Origin: Muscardinus avellanarius
Lineage: Eukaryota; Chordata; Mammalia; Rodentia; Gliridae
NCBI GenBank assembly: GCA_963383645.1
Contig: OY726560.1
Coordinates: 69,441,023 to 69,505,022 of the forward strand
Length of the DNA: 64,000 bases
Direction of reading: 5' to 3'
Numbering within the stretch: position 1 is the stretch's first letter; every line of letters begins with the position of its first letter. This document shows positions 1-12,289 of this stretch, piece by piece. The notes below the pieces were generated by a model that worked only from the letters and a program-made list of their open reading frames with translations, did not search any database and was not told the DNA's origin. The position numbers and the translations under genes were made by a program.

Positions 1-1247
1 CCATGTTCCTAGCCAGGGTCTAAGCAAGAAGGAGCCATCCCTGCTCATGAATGACAGGTCAAAATGTATGCTGTCTGTACCTTTGGGGCATTAGAACTAT
101 AAAGATGAGAGGTGGGTTTTTAGGTTGGTTTTAAACCTGTCTTCCAAAAGTCATGTATGGTTAATATAATTCTCCAGTGCCTGCTGGATGTTCCTTTGAG
201 CTCTCGCTTCTTATTAACAGTAAGATATTTTTAATTTTTCTTCTACAACAGCTCAAAGTACAGCCCCTAAGTGCAGATTGCTTATCAGCTCATTATACTG
301 AAAGCTTTCTTCCCCTGCAGCACTTTCTGCCTCACGATTTGCTTCTTAAACACAGTGCCTCAGCACTCCACTCCTCTGGCCTGAACTCAGGCAGGCAGTG
401 CTCTGCAGGAATCAGTGTTCCCTCCACTCACTGAGCTAGTGGAAAGAAGAATGTTTCAGATGCTTCTGGGTTACTTTCTCCTTGGAGCCCAATCTAATAA
501 TGGATCTTCTATTTTATGGCACCAAGGTACTTTCTGGGTAATACCATTAAGCAAAATCATTTCCATCCCCTGAAAAAACAGCAAAGGACATTAATGTTTC
601 ATAACTTCGCAGCTTATATTACACAAGATACAAATGCATTATATATTCTGTCTTTGTAAATGGAATTACTGAACAGAAAATAAAAACTTGGCAACTGATT
701 TTAGAGTCTTCATTATGATCAATCAGCAGATAACTGGTTTATTAGATTATAATTTGCTTTGCTAACTAAATGCCTTTGAACTCTGCCTCTAGGCATGAGC
801 TTCTTCATGATAAAGTGGAATGCAGAATAGGAAGTTTTTGGATCATATTATGTGAAGTGTCATAAAATTCCCTAGAAAATTATGTTATGAAAGATTAAAA
901 CAAACTTCTAAGTGGTATCCTTCAACAAAATTGCCATCTTTGCTCTGTTTTGAAATGTACCTTGAAAGTAGTAAAACATTTTCTTTTTTAGTATCTATTT
1001 TAATAATGATACTATTGGATTGTTTCAATTTTACTTGCTTATTTTTCTTCTTTTTTGCTATTATAACAAAGAAATCTTAACCTCACTTCTCACTTACATA
1101 AAAATCCAAAAGAGTAATAGCTGGTTGGCAGTGTCAGAGAACCAAGTGCCTAATACCTTGTAGATTTAGTATGCTCAACACTCAACTCTCAAATGTGGCC
1201 CAAGCGTCTTCTATCTCTCACAGTCCAGCCAGCAGCAAAATAGAAAG
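1..1247. other. unassigned non-coding DNA
   Basis: AT-rich sequence in which I recognise no gene, repeat family or RNA. The longest frame (85 codons near 177-434) has no similarity I recognise and no codon pattern suggesting a protein. Confidence 0.5.
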
Positions 1248-1442
1248 GTCACAGTCCCTGCGTAGGATTACTTCCTGAGGACCAAAATTAGATAGATGTG
1301 CAGAGATATAAGGGAAGTCATAAAATGTGATTATTATCCAAAGGCTGGACCTAGAAGAACTTACTAAGGAATAACTAGGAGTCTGTCCATGATTACACAG
1401 CTATCCAATTACTACCAACCGCTTCTCCTTCCCACTTAGTTC
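1248..1442 (+). repeat. diverged direct repeat, copy A
   Basis: About 195 bp that align by eye, with gaps, to 2030-2231. Shared landmarks in the same order are GTCACA(G/C)TCC, ATTACTTCCT, CCAAAGG, GAAGAAC, TATCCAAT, TACCAACC and CACTT(A/G)GTTC. The two copies are in the same orientation about 785 bp apart. This could be a diverged local duplication or a decayed LTR pair; the family is not recognised. Confidence 0.45.
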
Positions 1443-2029
1443 TCTTGAAAGAATTGTCCTTCCAAAATGACTTGTAGAATTCTATATATTCTGTAAGTTG
1501 TGGTATTTAAGTTATAGAATAGTAAAACTGGAGGAGATTAAAAGAAAATGTCATACCCCTGTCCCTTTGATTACAACATGAGGAAGCAGAAGTCCATAAA
1601 GGTTTGCAGAGCTAGTCATGGAGTTATGACTAAAATCTGGGTGAGTGTTCACAACATTCTTTACAGTTTACAACTTTACCTTTGATGAATTGAGAAATCA
1701 TCTTACCCTTTTTCTATTTCCCAAATTTATTGGGGGATGAAGTCAAGTGATTTGGCAAGACTGGGAAGTATTTAATGAGGGAGGATTTTATTTCATTTGT
1801 ATAAATATTTGTAGGGTGTCTAGCCTACTGCTAGTCTGGGATTGCAGAGAAGGAGCAGTCCGTGTGTACAACGTAATGAGTAACTCATACAAGTAAACAA
1901 ACAATTCCAAATCTAGGATCCTTGTGCCCACAGAGAAAACTCTTAGTGCCAGAAGAGTGCAGGATTAGATCACCTAATCCAGACTGAAGGATGGGGAGAA
2001 GGTCAAAAGTAGTTTCTTTATTATGAGAT

Positions 2030-2231
2030 GTCACACTCCAGAGGTTCAAACATTACTTCCTACAAACTAGAATTAAGTAGGTGGGCTTAGATGCAAAAGA
2101 GGTTGTTAAATGTGGCCATTAGCCAAAGGTATATCTGGAAGAACATCCTAAACCCCTAAATGGGTTTCTCAGTAGTAACTCAGAGAGCAGATATCCAATA
2201 AGTACCAACCATTCTCCTTTTCACTTGGTTC
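2030..2231 (+). repeat. diverged direct repeat, copy B
   Basis: Partner of 1248-1442 with the same landmark order. The intervening ~590 bp (1443-2029) contains no frame or motif that I recognise as retroviral or genic. Confidence 0.45.
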
Positions 2232-4266
2232 AAACAGGAATTTGTGTGTATTATTAAACATGCTATTGTGGAATTTTCTTTTAAATGACTGGTACCAATC
2301 TTAGTAAAAAAAATAGGTTAAATCTTTTCAAATACAGGGGACATATTACAAAGAACTTTGAGGGAGCTTGATCAAATCTAGGAGTCAGAGCAATTAAGTA
2401 TGGCTAAAATAGAAGGTATTTCTCTTTATGAGAGTAAGGAGAAGTAGGTGAGGATATGACGTGCTGTGTCCCCATAACACATAGTTCTGATCTCTCCCAG
2501 ATGTGATAGGGTGCTGATGAAGAATTTTAAGCGGGGATTTTAATGACTGGATTTTTTAATGAAAGTTCTCTCTGAAGTCGCTGAGAAGACTTGAAGGCTG
2601 ATGATTGTTGGTGAGATAACTGAGACATTGTGGTGATAATAGTGAGATGAGATTGCAGTTGAAACCAAAGAGGAAAGAGAGAAACAATTAAATAGTCAGG
2701 AAGTAGAATTTTCAAGTGGAAGAAGGAATGAGGGAATAGCATAAAGCAATTCTCAGGATTCCAAAATTTGATGAAGCTTTTTGGAAGGAAGATAAACACT
2801 GTTTTAAATGCCTGTAGTTCAATATGCCTACAAAGCAGCCAGTTGGGTTGCTGAGTCTGAGGCTTAAGAGATAGATCTAGATTATAAAATAAGTTTTAGG
2901 AACTGATGGGTAAACGATTTCTTGAAACCCGAGTTAGGATGGGGCATTCAGGTAGTGCTTGTTAAAGTGAAAAAGCCCAAACTAAGAAGAATGGAAGGAA
3001 AAGGCAAGAGAAAAAAACTAGTGGAAAGATCTAGAAAGTAAAAAAAAAAAAAAAAATCCAGAAAATGTCAAAGGAAAATAAGAGCTCCAAGAAGGCAGCG
3101 GTCAGTTACATCAATTGTTGCAAAATGATACCCACTGGTTTGCCATTCGGGAAACAAATCATTTGTGATGTCATCAAAGGTGGATTGATGGGTAAAAACC
3201 AAAGCACAGTATGTTGGGGACTGAATAGGGTGTGAGGACACTTGCAGTGGTAGAACAGGATTTCTAGGCCAGAATATTTCTTCTGTGTGTCTCCTTCCTT
3301 GTGTTAGTTCTACATTTCTGATAGTAGCTACTAGCCTCCAAGACAACTCTGAGGGCCAGCAGTCCCTGGGCTCTAGGAGTAATTCCTTTCCTCCTTTTGT
3401 CCCTTCAGACCTAGAGATCACTAATTTCTGGGTGCTTCAGCATCCCTGGTCTGTCTTCTTACCATGCCCACATCTGTCAATAGTCCCTTTATTAAAGTCT
3501 TTTCAATTGAATCATCTGAACAGAATTCCATTTCAGAAGGAACCCTGGCAGATAGAGAAATCCACCTGGAATTGAAGGCAAAAAGAATACACGTTTAACT
3601 CAAAGATTTGTGTTAGAGCAATTTCTGGAGCTCTGAAATGAAATAAAAGGAGGCAGAAATGTAATAACAATAGAAAAGAGTAAAGTATTGCCACTAATTT
3701 GTATTTTTTAGCATGAAATGAAATGATATAGTGCTGTGTAAATCAAAATATAATCCAAGGTATTGTAACAGGTAGATGATTCTGCTAATATTAATTGGAA
3801 AGGCTCTTTTATAGACACACCCTGTTACAAAATTGAGTATTTCTTTTACCTTCTATTCTGGGGAATTAGGCAAAAGACTGTGAAAATTTCTTAGTTTCTT
3901 CTTAGCCAAATGAATGGGTCTCCTCTCTCCTTCCTTTAGTTTCCAAGATGGGAGGTACCATTTCCTCTTCCATCTCCCCAGTCCTTCCATCCTCCCTCAT
4001 TCCACACATACTTCCTGACCAATGACTGCATTCTGACCACCATTCCTTATCCCCAAGTAGTATTAACAGTCTTTAAAGTAGCTGTGTGTGGCAGCATCTT
4101 GTAGAAAGAGTGGCAGCCTCTGTCTTCTGAGGGTTTATATTTTAAGTCAACAATCTAAACTGGCAAGAAACAGAAATATATAAAAAATGAATATGAACAA
4201 ATATTCAAAACAAATAAAAATTCAAGTAAACATTCTCCCTGCTTTTCCTCTACCTTTGCTTTCTTA
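2232..4266. other. unassigned DNA, probable ancient repeats
   Basis: No gene recognised. A 15-base A run lies at 3042-3057. The stretch 3210-3560, which ends in a segment containing TTTTCAATTGAATCATCTG and ACCCTGGCAGATAG, resembles old dispersed mammalian repeats, but I cannot name the family. Overlapping frames of 96-117 codons here look like chance. Confidence 0.4.
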
Positions 4267-4288
4267 ACACACACACACACACACACAC
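4267..4288. repeat. (CA)n microsatellite
   Basis: Eleven uninterrupted CA dinucleotides, with no SINE directly attached. Confidence 0.9.
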
Positions 4289-5149
4289 TCTATTTTTATC
4301 ACATTTCAGTCTTAGATTCCAGCTATGACTTCTAGGGTGTTGACATTTATCACTAGATAAAAGCCCTGGTCTATTTTATACTTAAAAATTCATGACTACT
4401 TGCACTTGTGTGACCTTATGGTCATGTTTTCACTTCCACCATCTATCTGTCAGAACTTCTTCATCTTATGAGACTTATTTGTCAATCACCCAAATGTCTA
4501 CTAAGTTCCTTTTTCTGACTTTGTGGCTTTAGAGATTTGTAATAAGATATGGCTGGAGTTTTATATCCTGTTGCATGGATGTCTGATCACGTTGTAATAA
4601 TGCATTTGACACCAAAATTGCTAAGTATTTTGGAAGTTGGAGGCATATAACAAGATGTTTGGAGTTTTTAGAATATTTTCTAGCAGCAAATTTCCAAGCC
4701 CGTGACTTACAGAAAGGAAAGAGTCCAGTTCCAAGTTTTCGAACCTCTGTGAAAGGAGAGAAATGATTATAAGTGCCGAGTAGAAAATTTTATTACTAGA
4801 GTATCTGATAGGTTACTTCAGTATTTCAGAGAAAAGTAAATAGTTGGCTTTATTTTTATCTGCATCAAATGGTTCTGTTTTTTCTTTTCCCCTGGGTTTC
4901 TTATTTGTTGAAATAGTGTATTCTCCATACAGCCCTTCTAAAGACTCTCCAACCCCCCTTATGTCCTATACTCTTTCTTCCTCCCACCTTTGAACTGGAG
5001 CCTCTTATTAACAAGGGGATAGAAAGGTGTGTTTACTGATAAGGTGGAGGCAACACAGCAGTTGACCTGAGTCATCTCAGCCTCTGTCTTCCTGCCCCAA
5101 ACTGTGCAGACCCTTCCCTCTGTCTTCTCTCCAAGGTAATCTCTCATCC
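4289..5149. other. unassigned non-coding DNA
   Basis: No gene, RNA or repeat recognised in this stretch. Confidence 0.45.
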
Positions 5150-5335
5150 ATTCAGTCAGCACTACTAATTGAGCGCCTACTGTGTACCCAGCACTGTTCT
5201 AAGTCCTAAGAATATAGGAGGTTAGGTATTAGGAGTATAACGCTGCTTTAGGTACTTATGAACTAAAGTCTCTTGTAGGATTTACATTCTAATGGAATGA
5301 TGGAAAATTAATAAGCCATAGTGTTGAGTTCTGAT
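5150..5335 (-). repeat. L2 LINE 3' fragment
   Basis: Contains ATTGAGCGCCTACTGTGT, CCAGCACTGTTCTAAG and TTTACATTCTAATGG in order. This is the antisense reading of the mammalian L2 3' end (sense: AGTGCCTGGCACATAGTAGG). It is highly diverged and old. Confidence 0.75.
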
Positions 5336-5489
5336 GAAGGCTATGGAGAGACATGAAGAGCAGAAAGGAGAGAAAGAGTATCAGGAGAGTTGATGAGAAG
5401 AATAAATGAGACTGGGTGTGATGTGACTCTCTGAGCATGGCAGTTCCCAGGCATAGGAAATGGTGGGAGTCTGTGCGGCATGCGACTCT

Positions 5490-5670
5490 TGACAGCGGGT
5501 CTCAGACCAGCAACAGCAGCATCGCCTGAGAACTTGCCAGAAATGTAAAATCCTCAGGCCCTTCCTCCTCCTACATTAGGAATGCTGGGCCTAGGGCCCA
5601 GCACTGTGGGCCCTTAATAACCCTCCAGGTGGTTACGCTCTAGTAGCTCTAGTTTGAGGACCACGGTGGA
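5490..5670 (-). mobile_element. MER5-like hAT-Charlie DNA transposon relic
   Basis: Has the MER5-type order in antisense: a terminal GGTCTCAGACC-like end, CAGCATCGCCTGAGAACTTG, AAATGTAAAATCCTCAGGCCC, a middle GGGCC segment and a GTTTGAGGACCAC-like far end. Short non-autonomous DNA transposon with no transposase. Confidence 0.65.
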
Positions 5671-5739
5671 GGACAAACAGCAGGGCAAGGGGGTTAGAGC
5701 TACAATGGAGGGAACGGTAATCTTCTATCCTGCTTGCTT

Positions 5740-5805
5740 TATTTTCTTTCCTTCTTTTTCTTTCTTTCTTTTTTTCTTTTCTTTTTTTTCTTTTTTTTTT
5801 TTTTT
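5740..5805. repeat. polypyrimidine (TTTC/T-rich) tract
   Basis: 66 bp of only T and C, ending in a 20-base T run. The flank GGTGTGAGCACC does not continue into a recognisable SINE. Reads as Lys/Glu/Arg-rich or Phe-rich frames on the two strands, which are composition artefacts. Confidence 0.85.
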
Positions 5806-5924
5806 GGTGTGAGCACCCTGCCCAGTTTATTTCCTTTTCCTTATGACCATGAATTGCCAGAATTGCCAACAACTCTTTTTCAGTGCTTTTGTCTATGTAA
5901 CATGTTTTGGAGAGTCCTCCCTTT

Positions 5925-6210
5925 TCCACACCTGCCCACCTTTCATGAATCAACTCAAACACTACTTACTCCATCCAGGCAGCAACGGATGCCGCTAATC
6001 TGCTGTGATTATCTCCTCTTCTGAGATCCCATAGCATTCTCTCTGTCCTTTGTAACAATTACTGTGATGCTCTGTACAGCATCACAGCGTGTTGACATCC
6101 TATCCATCTATTTAGGTGATCAGTAAGTTGAGAGGCAGCAGCTATATCTTATTCTTATCTGTATTTTCACAGTGGCCAAATAGTGCTTGGTATATTCAGC
6201 AAAAATCATC
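5925..6210 (+). repeat. L2 LINE 3' fragment
   Basis: Sense-strand L2 landmarks: TGAATCAACTCAAACACTAC, CAGGCAGC, TTTGTAACAATTACTGTG, a CTATATCTTATTCTTATCTGTATTTTC block and AATAGTGCTTGGTATATTCAGC. Together these match the diverged L2 3' end. Confidence 0.7.
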
Positions 6211-6984
6211 ATGGATGGAGAGAAAAGAGGGAGGGAGTGGGATGGGAAAGTAAAGAAACTGGAATGAATTGCTGACACTGGTAGACAGTTTTGCCAACTA
6301 GATTTCACCAATGGCAAGCAGTGCAGAATCGACAGTGTTTGCCCCTCTGGTTCCAGGAGAAATATGGGGACCCCAAAGCTGCCTCCTGTATTATCCACAG
6401 GGCCAGCTCCCACCCTCCTGATGATGTCACCCTGTTCCATGTGTTGCGGGCATCACTCCTGCTATTAGCCACATCACTCCTGCTATTAGCTACATTAGTT
6501 TTAGATATTTTACTGATAAAAGCTCCTGAAATTTCCTTGAGCAGCATCTTGCTTTGGGAGATTTCTGAGGTGAGGCCACTGTTTCCGGGCGAGTGTCAAA
6601 ATGAGCACCTGCTGATCAGCATATTTATTTGACTGATCTTGCCTTTAAAAAAGTGCTCCTTGCATTTTTTTCACTAGCATTTTATCTAAGGAATACATAT
6701 GAATCGGAAATTATAGACCTCTCAATCATCGATTCATTTTGTGTCTAATGTCCTTTCTAGCTAATTTTTACAAACCAAAGGCCTTTTGATTCATTTCTCA
6801 GAACTTTACAGGCCATGTTCTTTCATTCATCTTTTTTTCTGTCTCTTTAGAGGATTCATTAGGAATACAGTTTGCTTGGAATTTCTGCATTCAATTCCTC
6901 TCTTCATATCCCTATATTAAGTCCAGGTACCACATAAGTAGAATGGCCCCCAAAAGTATTGGCAGGCTTCACTTAAAATAAGCT
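6211..6984. other. unassigned non-coding DNA
   Basis: Nothing recognised except a perfect tandem duplication of about 18 bp near 6460-6487 (ATCACTCCTGCTATTAGC repeated once). The frames of 80-113 codons overlapping it on both strands have no family features. Confidence 0.45.
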
Positions 6985-7169
6985 AATGTGTGGGGCATAA
7001 TGGCACATGCCTGTAATCCCAGTACTTGGGAGACTGAGACAGCAGGATTGCAGGTTGAAGGCCAGCCTCAGCAATTTAGTGAGACTGTTTCAAAACAAAA
7101 ATAGAAAAAGGGCTGGGGGTATAGCTCAGAGATAGAATGCCCTTGGATTCAGTCTCCAGTAACACACAA

Positions 7170-7212
<43 letters not shown>
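6985..7212 (+). mobile_element. B1-dID SINE with (CA)n tail
   Basis: The B1-like half begins near 6990 with CATAATGGCACATGCCTGTA. The ID half runs from GGGCTGGGGGTATAGCTCAG to TTCAGTCTCCAGTAAC. B1-dID is a fused B1 + ID SINE transcribed by Pol III and moved by L1. The A-tail has become a CA microsatellite (7176-7212). Imperfect flanking duplication TAAAATAAGCTAA / TTAAATAAGTTAA. Confidence 0.9.
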
Positions 7213-7217
<5 letters not shown>

Positions 7218-7439
7218 TTAAATAAGTTAAATAAGTAAAAGCCCGAAACAAAGATCCATACAGTGCTACATGGGTCCGAGTCCTCAAACATACTGCATTT
7301 CCTGACTGGACTCAGAATGCTTCCTATGACGGCAATCTAGCATTAGGAAAACCAGAAATATCCAGAGAAGTTATGTAAAAATTAGTTGGTTCCCCACAAG
7401 AAAAGCTTAAAGGGAGAAGATGGAGGAAAAAAAACCTGA

Positions 7440-7925
7440 AAGTTGATTTGATCACCAGTGGCCAATCATTTTAATCCATCATGTCCCCATAATGATCCCT
7501 CCATAAAATTCCCAAAGGACTGGGTTCAGAAAGATTCCAGGTTACTGAACATCTGGAAGTGCTGGGAGGTGTCATCCCAGAGAGGGCCTGGAAGATCTGG
7601 GGCCCCTCCTCTGTTCCTGGTCCTTTGCTTCTCTTCCATCTGGCTGCTCTTTTTGTCATAATAAACAGGCAAATGCCAGAAAAGAGTTTCCTTGTGTCCA
7701 GTGAGACATCCTAGCAGATGTGGGTCACATGACCCACAGAAGGGTCACAGGAAACCCCAACTTGAAGCCAGTTGGTTAGGAGTTCCTAATGCCAATGACA
7801 AATCTGGGACTGAGCCATTGAAATATGGGGTCTGGTGCTAACCGTGGTATAATGTGCCAGAGCTGAATTGAATTATAGGGCACTCACTAATATGGGGAGT
7901 GGGTGTTAGAGAATTGATTGGGAGA
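7440..7925 (+). mobile_element. LTR-like ancient repeat, copy 1
   Basis: Same family as 26860-27420: CCATAAAATTCCCAAAGGAC, GGGTTCAGAAAG, a GAGAGGGC block, the polyadenylation signal AATAAA at 7660-7665, then CCAACTTGAAGCCAGTTGGT. The order U3-like / AATAAA / U5-like suggests a solo retroviral-type LTR. I do not assign a family name. No internal coding part is present. Confidence 0.55.
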
Positions 7926-8142
7926 ATACCCCTCTGCCATCCTCCATCTCTTCAGACATTTTCTGTGCTGAGTATTGTAAGACAATTTTTAAACATAAAA
8001 AATGGCCAAATCAAGGCCAGTGAGAATCACATGCCCCAAGTGCTGCACCTCTGTTCACCTGTCATTACCATGGAGAAAACAGTGGGCAGGTGGACACGGC
8101 AGAAATAACCTCTCCCGTACTTAGTAGAACACCTGTATTCTT

Positions 8143-8355
8143 TTTTTTTTTTTTTTTTTTTTTTTTTTGGTGGTGGTGGTACTGGGGTTCCTGGAAATCC
8201 TTCTACCTCCAGGCTACACTCCCAGACTTATTTTTTATATTTTTATTTGGAAACAGGGTCTCTTAAGCCAGCGAGGCTGGCTTTGAACCTGCGCGATCCT
8301 CCTGTCTCCGCCTCCCAAGCGCGGGGATTACAAGCGTGCGCCACCACGCCCAGCT
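8143..8355 (-). mobile_element. B1-dID SINE
   Basis: Reverse-oriented dimer: T-tail, then the ID half (ACTGGGGTTCCTGGAAATCC, GGCTACACTCCCAGAC), then the B1 half ending GTGCGCCACCACGCCCAGCT. A perfect 16-bp target-site duplication GAACACCTGTATTCTT lies at 8127-8142 and 8356-8371. The sequence keeps many CpGs, so this is a relatively young copy. Confidence 0.96.
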
Positions 8356-8371
8356 GAACACCTGTATTCTT

Positions 8372-9084
8372 CATAAATTTGTTTTACCAGGCTCTGAGCA
8401 GCTCACCGGGATATTTATTTTGTAATTTGGCTAAGTCTTGCACATCTATCTTTCTTGGAATTAATAGAAGCAAATAATCATTTTGTTCTGTAGCTTCTGT
8501 TCTCTAGGACAATCATTTAGCTTCCTCCTGAGCTGTCAGAGAACTCCACAGCAGCACTTACTATTTTGGATGATAATTGTTTAATTGTTTATTCTTCCTA
8601 AGTTGTGCCCTCTTTGGAGAAAGGAATCTCCTCTTATTCTTCCTCAAACCTAAGGTCTACAGAGACTGACAGACACAGATAAGTTTTATCATCAATACTC
8701 TGCTCTCCAGTGAGGTTGAACTACAATAAACTGCCAGTATTTAACTATCTTTAAATCTAAAATAACTGCACTTTCTGATGGTTCAATAACATAACCTTTA
8801 AGTAACTTTGAATAATGAAGACTTTTTTTCTGGCTATGGAAATACTCGCAGCTGATATGCAGATTTTTCATTAAAGTATCAAAGCTCTATCAAATTTTTA
8901 GAGCACAGTGCCAAAGTTACTCAAGTTTAAATGTGCAAGAGGAACTCCAGGTCCCCTTGTGAACAGATTCCAGGAACTTCAAGGGGACTGGAGCAGAAAC
9001 TGAGATTGCACAGGTGTCGAGGGTGCCGACACTTGACTCACAGAGCCAGGCTTTGAGTAACAAGTCATTGGACTGCTGGATGGG
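8372..9084. other. unassigned non-coding DNA
   Basis: No gene or repeat recognised. Confidence 0.4.
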
Positions 9085-9240
9085 GAGTGAGATGTGTTAT
9101 GCTCTAGATCTGCTATTGGCTATCTGTGTCACTTTAATAAGTCATTTAACCTTTCTGGGCCTTGCCTTCTATAAAGTCCTGAGATGAAATAAAGTAGCCT
9201 CTCCCTTCTAAATCCTTTGTTTGTGACCTTAGGGCTATAT
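9085..9240 (+). repeat. MIR SINE relic
   Basis: MIR core-like order: CTGCTATTGGCTATCTGTGT, CATTTAACCTTTCTGGGCCT. Diverged. Confidence 0.6.
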
Positions 9241-9299
9241 TTACACCTGTGATTACAGAATCCATGGAACATCAAGGTTAGGAACACCAGCAATATTCT

Positions 9300-9485
9300 A
9301 AGTCTGAGTTCATGTCCTGGTTCTGTTTACTAGCAAAGTGACCTTGGAAGGAGTTACTTTAATCTCTCTCTGCCTAGTTTTCCCATCTGTAAAGGTGAAC
9401 TAATATTGAATTAGTGCATATATGTAAAGTACTTAGGATAGAGAGAACTGGCACATATAAACTTATAAGCTACTTCAAGTATTAA
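9300..9485 (+). repeat. MIR SINE
   Basis: MIR core and 3' landmarks: AGTTCATGTCCTGGTTCTG, GTGACCTTGG, TTACTTTAATCTCTCTCTGC, TTTTCCCATCTGTAAAGG, then ATATGTAAAGTACTTAGGAT and CTGGCACATA. Sense orientation. Confidence 0.75.
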
Positions 9486-11169
9486 TATTCTCAATAGTGT
9501 TGGAGAAGCTTTCTGAAAGGAGTTATCTGAAATGTAGACAAAAATTTAAAGTGTATTGAATAATATTTATCACCAACTTATCCTTTCAAAATCTGGGATG
9601 CAACCTATATGTTCAACAATAAGTGAGGTTAACCATAGTGCATATTGTAGAATCTTTTGTGTCTACAGTAAATGTCTACAAATATGTCACTGCCTAAGAT
9701 CTAACAAAAATGGAGAAGAAACAGAATATAGAGCCATATCAGGTGTTCTGGTTTCACTATGATTTGTTACATGTGACTTATGAACTATATAGGGCTGGGG
9801 CTCACAATTATGGAGTAGTTATGACCAGGGATGCCATTAGCTTTTTTCTACCTACACCTCTTTCCAATTTGCTATTTCTTCTACATGAAGCATGAACTAC
9901 TTTTATATTCAAAGAAAAAGTAATTTCAAGCATGTGCAAACTCTTCAAAAGAAAATCAACAAGAATTTGTTTCTAGGGAATTGTGTGCCAAATCTGTTCT
10001 AGAAGCATTGCAAATAAGAATCAGAGTCAGTAAATTTAATAATAAAATAGTCAGTGCCAAACTGATGAATGAAATGAAAAGCAAGCATGCTTCTTTTACT
10101 CCTGAGTGAAAATGACACAGTTGAGTACTCCAGTGAAGCATTAGATAGCAGAGGCAGCTGCCTTAGTGAGTATCACTTAGACACGGGAGCCTCTGAAATG
10201 GAAGAGTAGGGCTCCAGGTCTTTCAGTTTAGAGTAATATGGGAAATAGCCCACATCATGCTGATGTACGTATGTATGAAAATTGGTTTTCAAATAGACAT
10301 TCTTCAGTGGTCTCAATATCACATTATGATTAAATTTATTAAGGTTTTTGTTTAAAATGAGGAAAATGCATTTGAAAAGACTCTAGGGAGAATCCATTAC
10401 ACTTTTTACATAGATCCCTCTATGTTTCCTCAGCCTGAGCTAGTACATTATATTTTAAGAAGAAATGCAGGAAAATATTTGCCAGGAGACTCTCGCCCCA
10501 TCAATTTATTTTTAAAATTGCAGTAATAATGATCATCAGAACCCACTATGGGTTGAATGTCTTTTGATTTGCCGAAGAAGACTAAGGACAATATTTTTCT
10601 TGTCTGTATGGGGCATGTACTGAGGGAAAAGTTTGCACACATTGTGACTGCTTCTCAACTGCCTGATAAAATCCTTTGTCCTTAATTTTTTCTGACTTCT
10701 TAGTGCTATGAAATTCTCACTCTTTGAGTCTACATTACCTGTGATCTATGGATGCTTGCGTCTATCTCTAACCAGTGACCTCAACTTGCAAACTGTAAGA
10801 AAAAAAACTTCTAAATAAAACCCAATCACTTTCAAAACATTTAAAAAAGCCTTTGTTTTCTTTTGGGTAAAGAGTATTGAAAAACGACTAAATGATTAAC
10901 TTCATGATAGATTGCAATATTATTCTAGTATCACCCAGAGGAAATAAGGTATTCAAAATGGTATTATAGGCAACCCTATATATGTAAAATTTATTTTATC
11001 TCATCCTTTAATTTTTATTTTTATATGTTCTGGCACAAATTAAGTACCACCTGTAGATGACTTAAATATATGGAGATTGAAGAAGCTCATAATTTTCAAG
11101 TCATGAATCTTTGAAAATGGGAGTGATCTGAAAGTTCCAGCTAATGGCAGCATAGAATGGGACCTATAT
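9486..11169. other. unassigned AT-rich DNA
   Basis: No gene, RNA or repeat family recognised in 1.7 kb. The longest frames are 61-68 codons and look random. Confidence 0.4.
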
Positions 11170-11640
11170 TTATCAATTTTTATTGAACACTTCTATGTCC
11201 CAAACTGTTTTCAGTGTTAGGAATATAAAGGACTAGGAATAAGACAAAGTCCTTATCCTTTTGAAACCCATAATTTCACAATTATGTGTGGAGAAGCACA
11301 ATGTAAAGTAATAATTGTAGATTCTTATAACAGATTATGACAAAAACAAGAAACTATGTTTTTCACTTATTCATTCATCTAAGTGATACTGTGCTAAGCA
11401 CTCCACACAAAATAAATGTGGTCCTTGTTTTCACTGAATTTATACTCAAGTTGCAGTAGCCTTAGTTACAACTGTGGCTGAAGTTACGAAGGAGGACAGA
11501 GTGCTAACAACATGAAGTAACTGATGACCCCACATTGGAGGACTAGTCTAATATGGCAGAGGCTTCTGTCAAGATGTTAATCTTTAAAGCTGAGCCTTGA
11601 ATAAAGAGGAGTTTTCTGGGTGTGGCTACAAAAACAGATG
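11170..11640 (-). repeat. L2 LINE 3' region
   Basis: Antisense L2 landmarks: TTATTGAACACTTCTATGTCC, TGTGCTAAGCACT, GTGGTCCTTGTTTTCACTGA and, further on, AAAGCTGAGCCTTGAATAAA. This is a longer, diverged L2 3' segment. Confidence 0.65.
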
Positions 11641-12289
11641 AGAACTCTTATACCATCTTCAACTTAGGAACAAGAAGCAAGGGATACACCATGTTCCCAC
11701 TGCTTGCTCACTGATTATTTTTAATCGTGGTGTTAACGGGAAACCTGTATCAATAGCTTATTATCACTTGTATGTATGTAGTTGGTACCCTAAGCCTTTG
11801 CAAAGCATATTCTCGTGAGTTATCTCGACTGCTCCCCAGTATGTGTTCACCATACAAACGAGTGCTTTAAATTTTGAATCATATGAAGACGCAGGTGCTT
11901 TTCAGAACTCAGCATCTAGACTCTGGGACTGGATGCAGTCCTTCCATTACCGGGCACACCTTAAACTGTGAAGCTGTGCTCTGCGGAGCCCTCTGCTCTG
12001 TGCAGGGAACTTTGTGAATATGAGCTCTTGGCTTCAAGAGGCACTGAACTCCTGTGAGTTGACGGCAGGATTGAAAGGGGAGGGTAGAGGGAAATGTCAA
12101 AAGAAAAACTCAGATGTGATTAGTGGGCACTCGAGGTTTGCCAAAGGCAGCACACTGCCTGAGGAAATCAGTCCCAGTGCCAAGGGGCCCTGCAGGTAGA
12201 GTGGACGTGGACGGCAGCCTGCAGTGGAGAAGGAGATGCACCTTCTATGCCATGCTAAAGGCAACAAGCAGTCAGCACACTTTCTTCTA
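11641..12289. other. unassigned non-coding DNA
   Basis: No gene recognised. Frames of 61-93 codons occur on both strands of a moderately GC-rich patch at 11.9-12.35 kb, without matching any family I know. Confidence 0.4.

Noticed and set aside
5633..5962. Lys/Glu/Arg-rich 109-codon frame
   Set aside because: The basic segment is the reverse strand of a T/C-rich tract.
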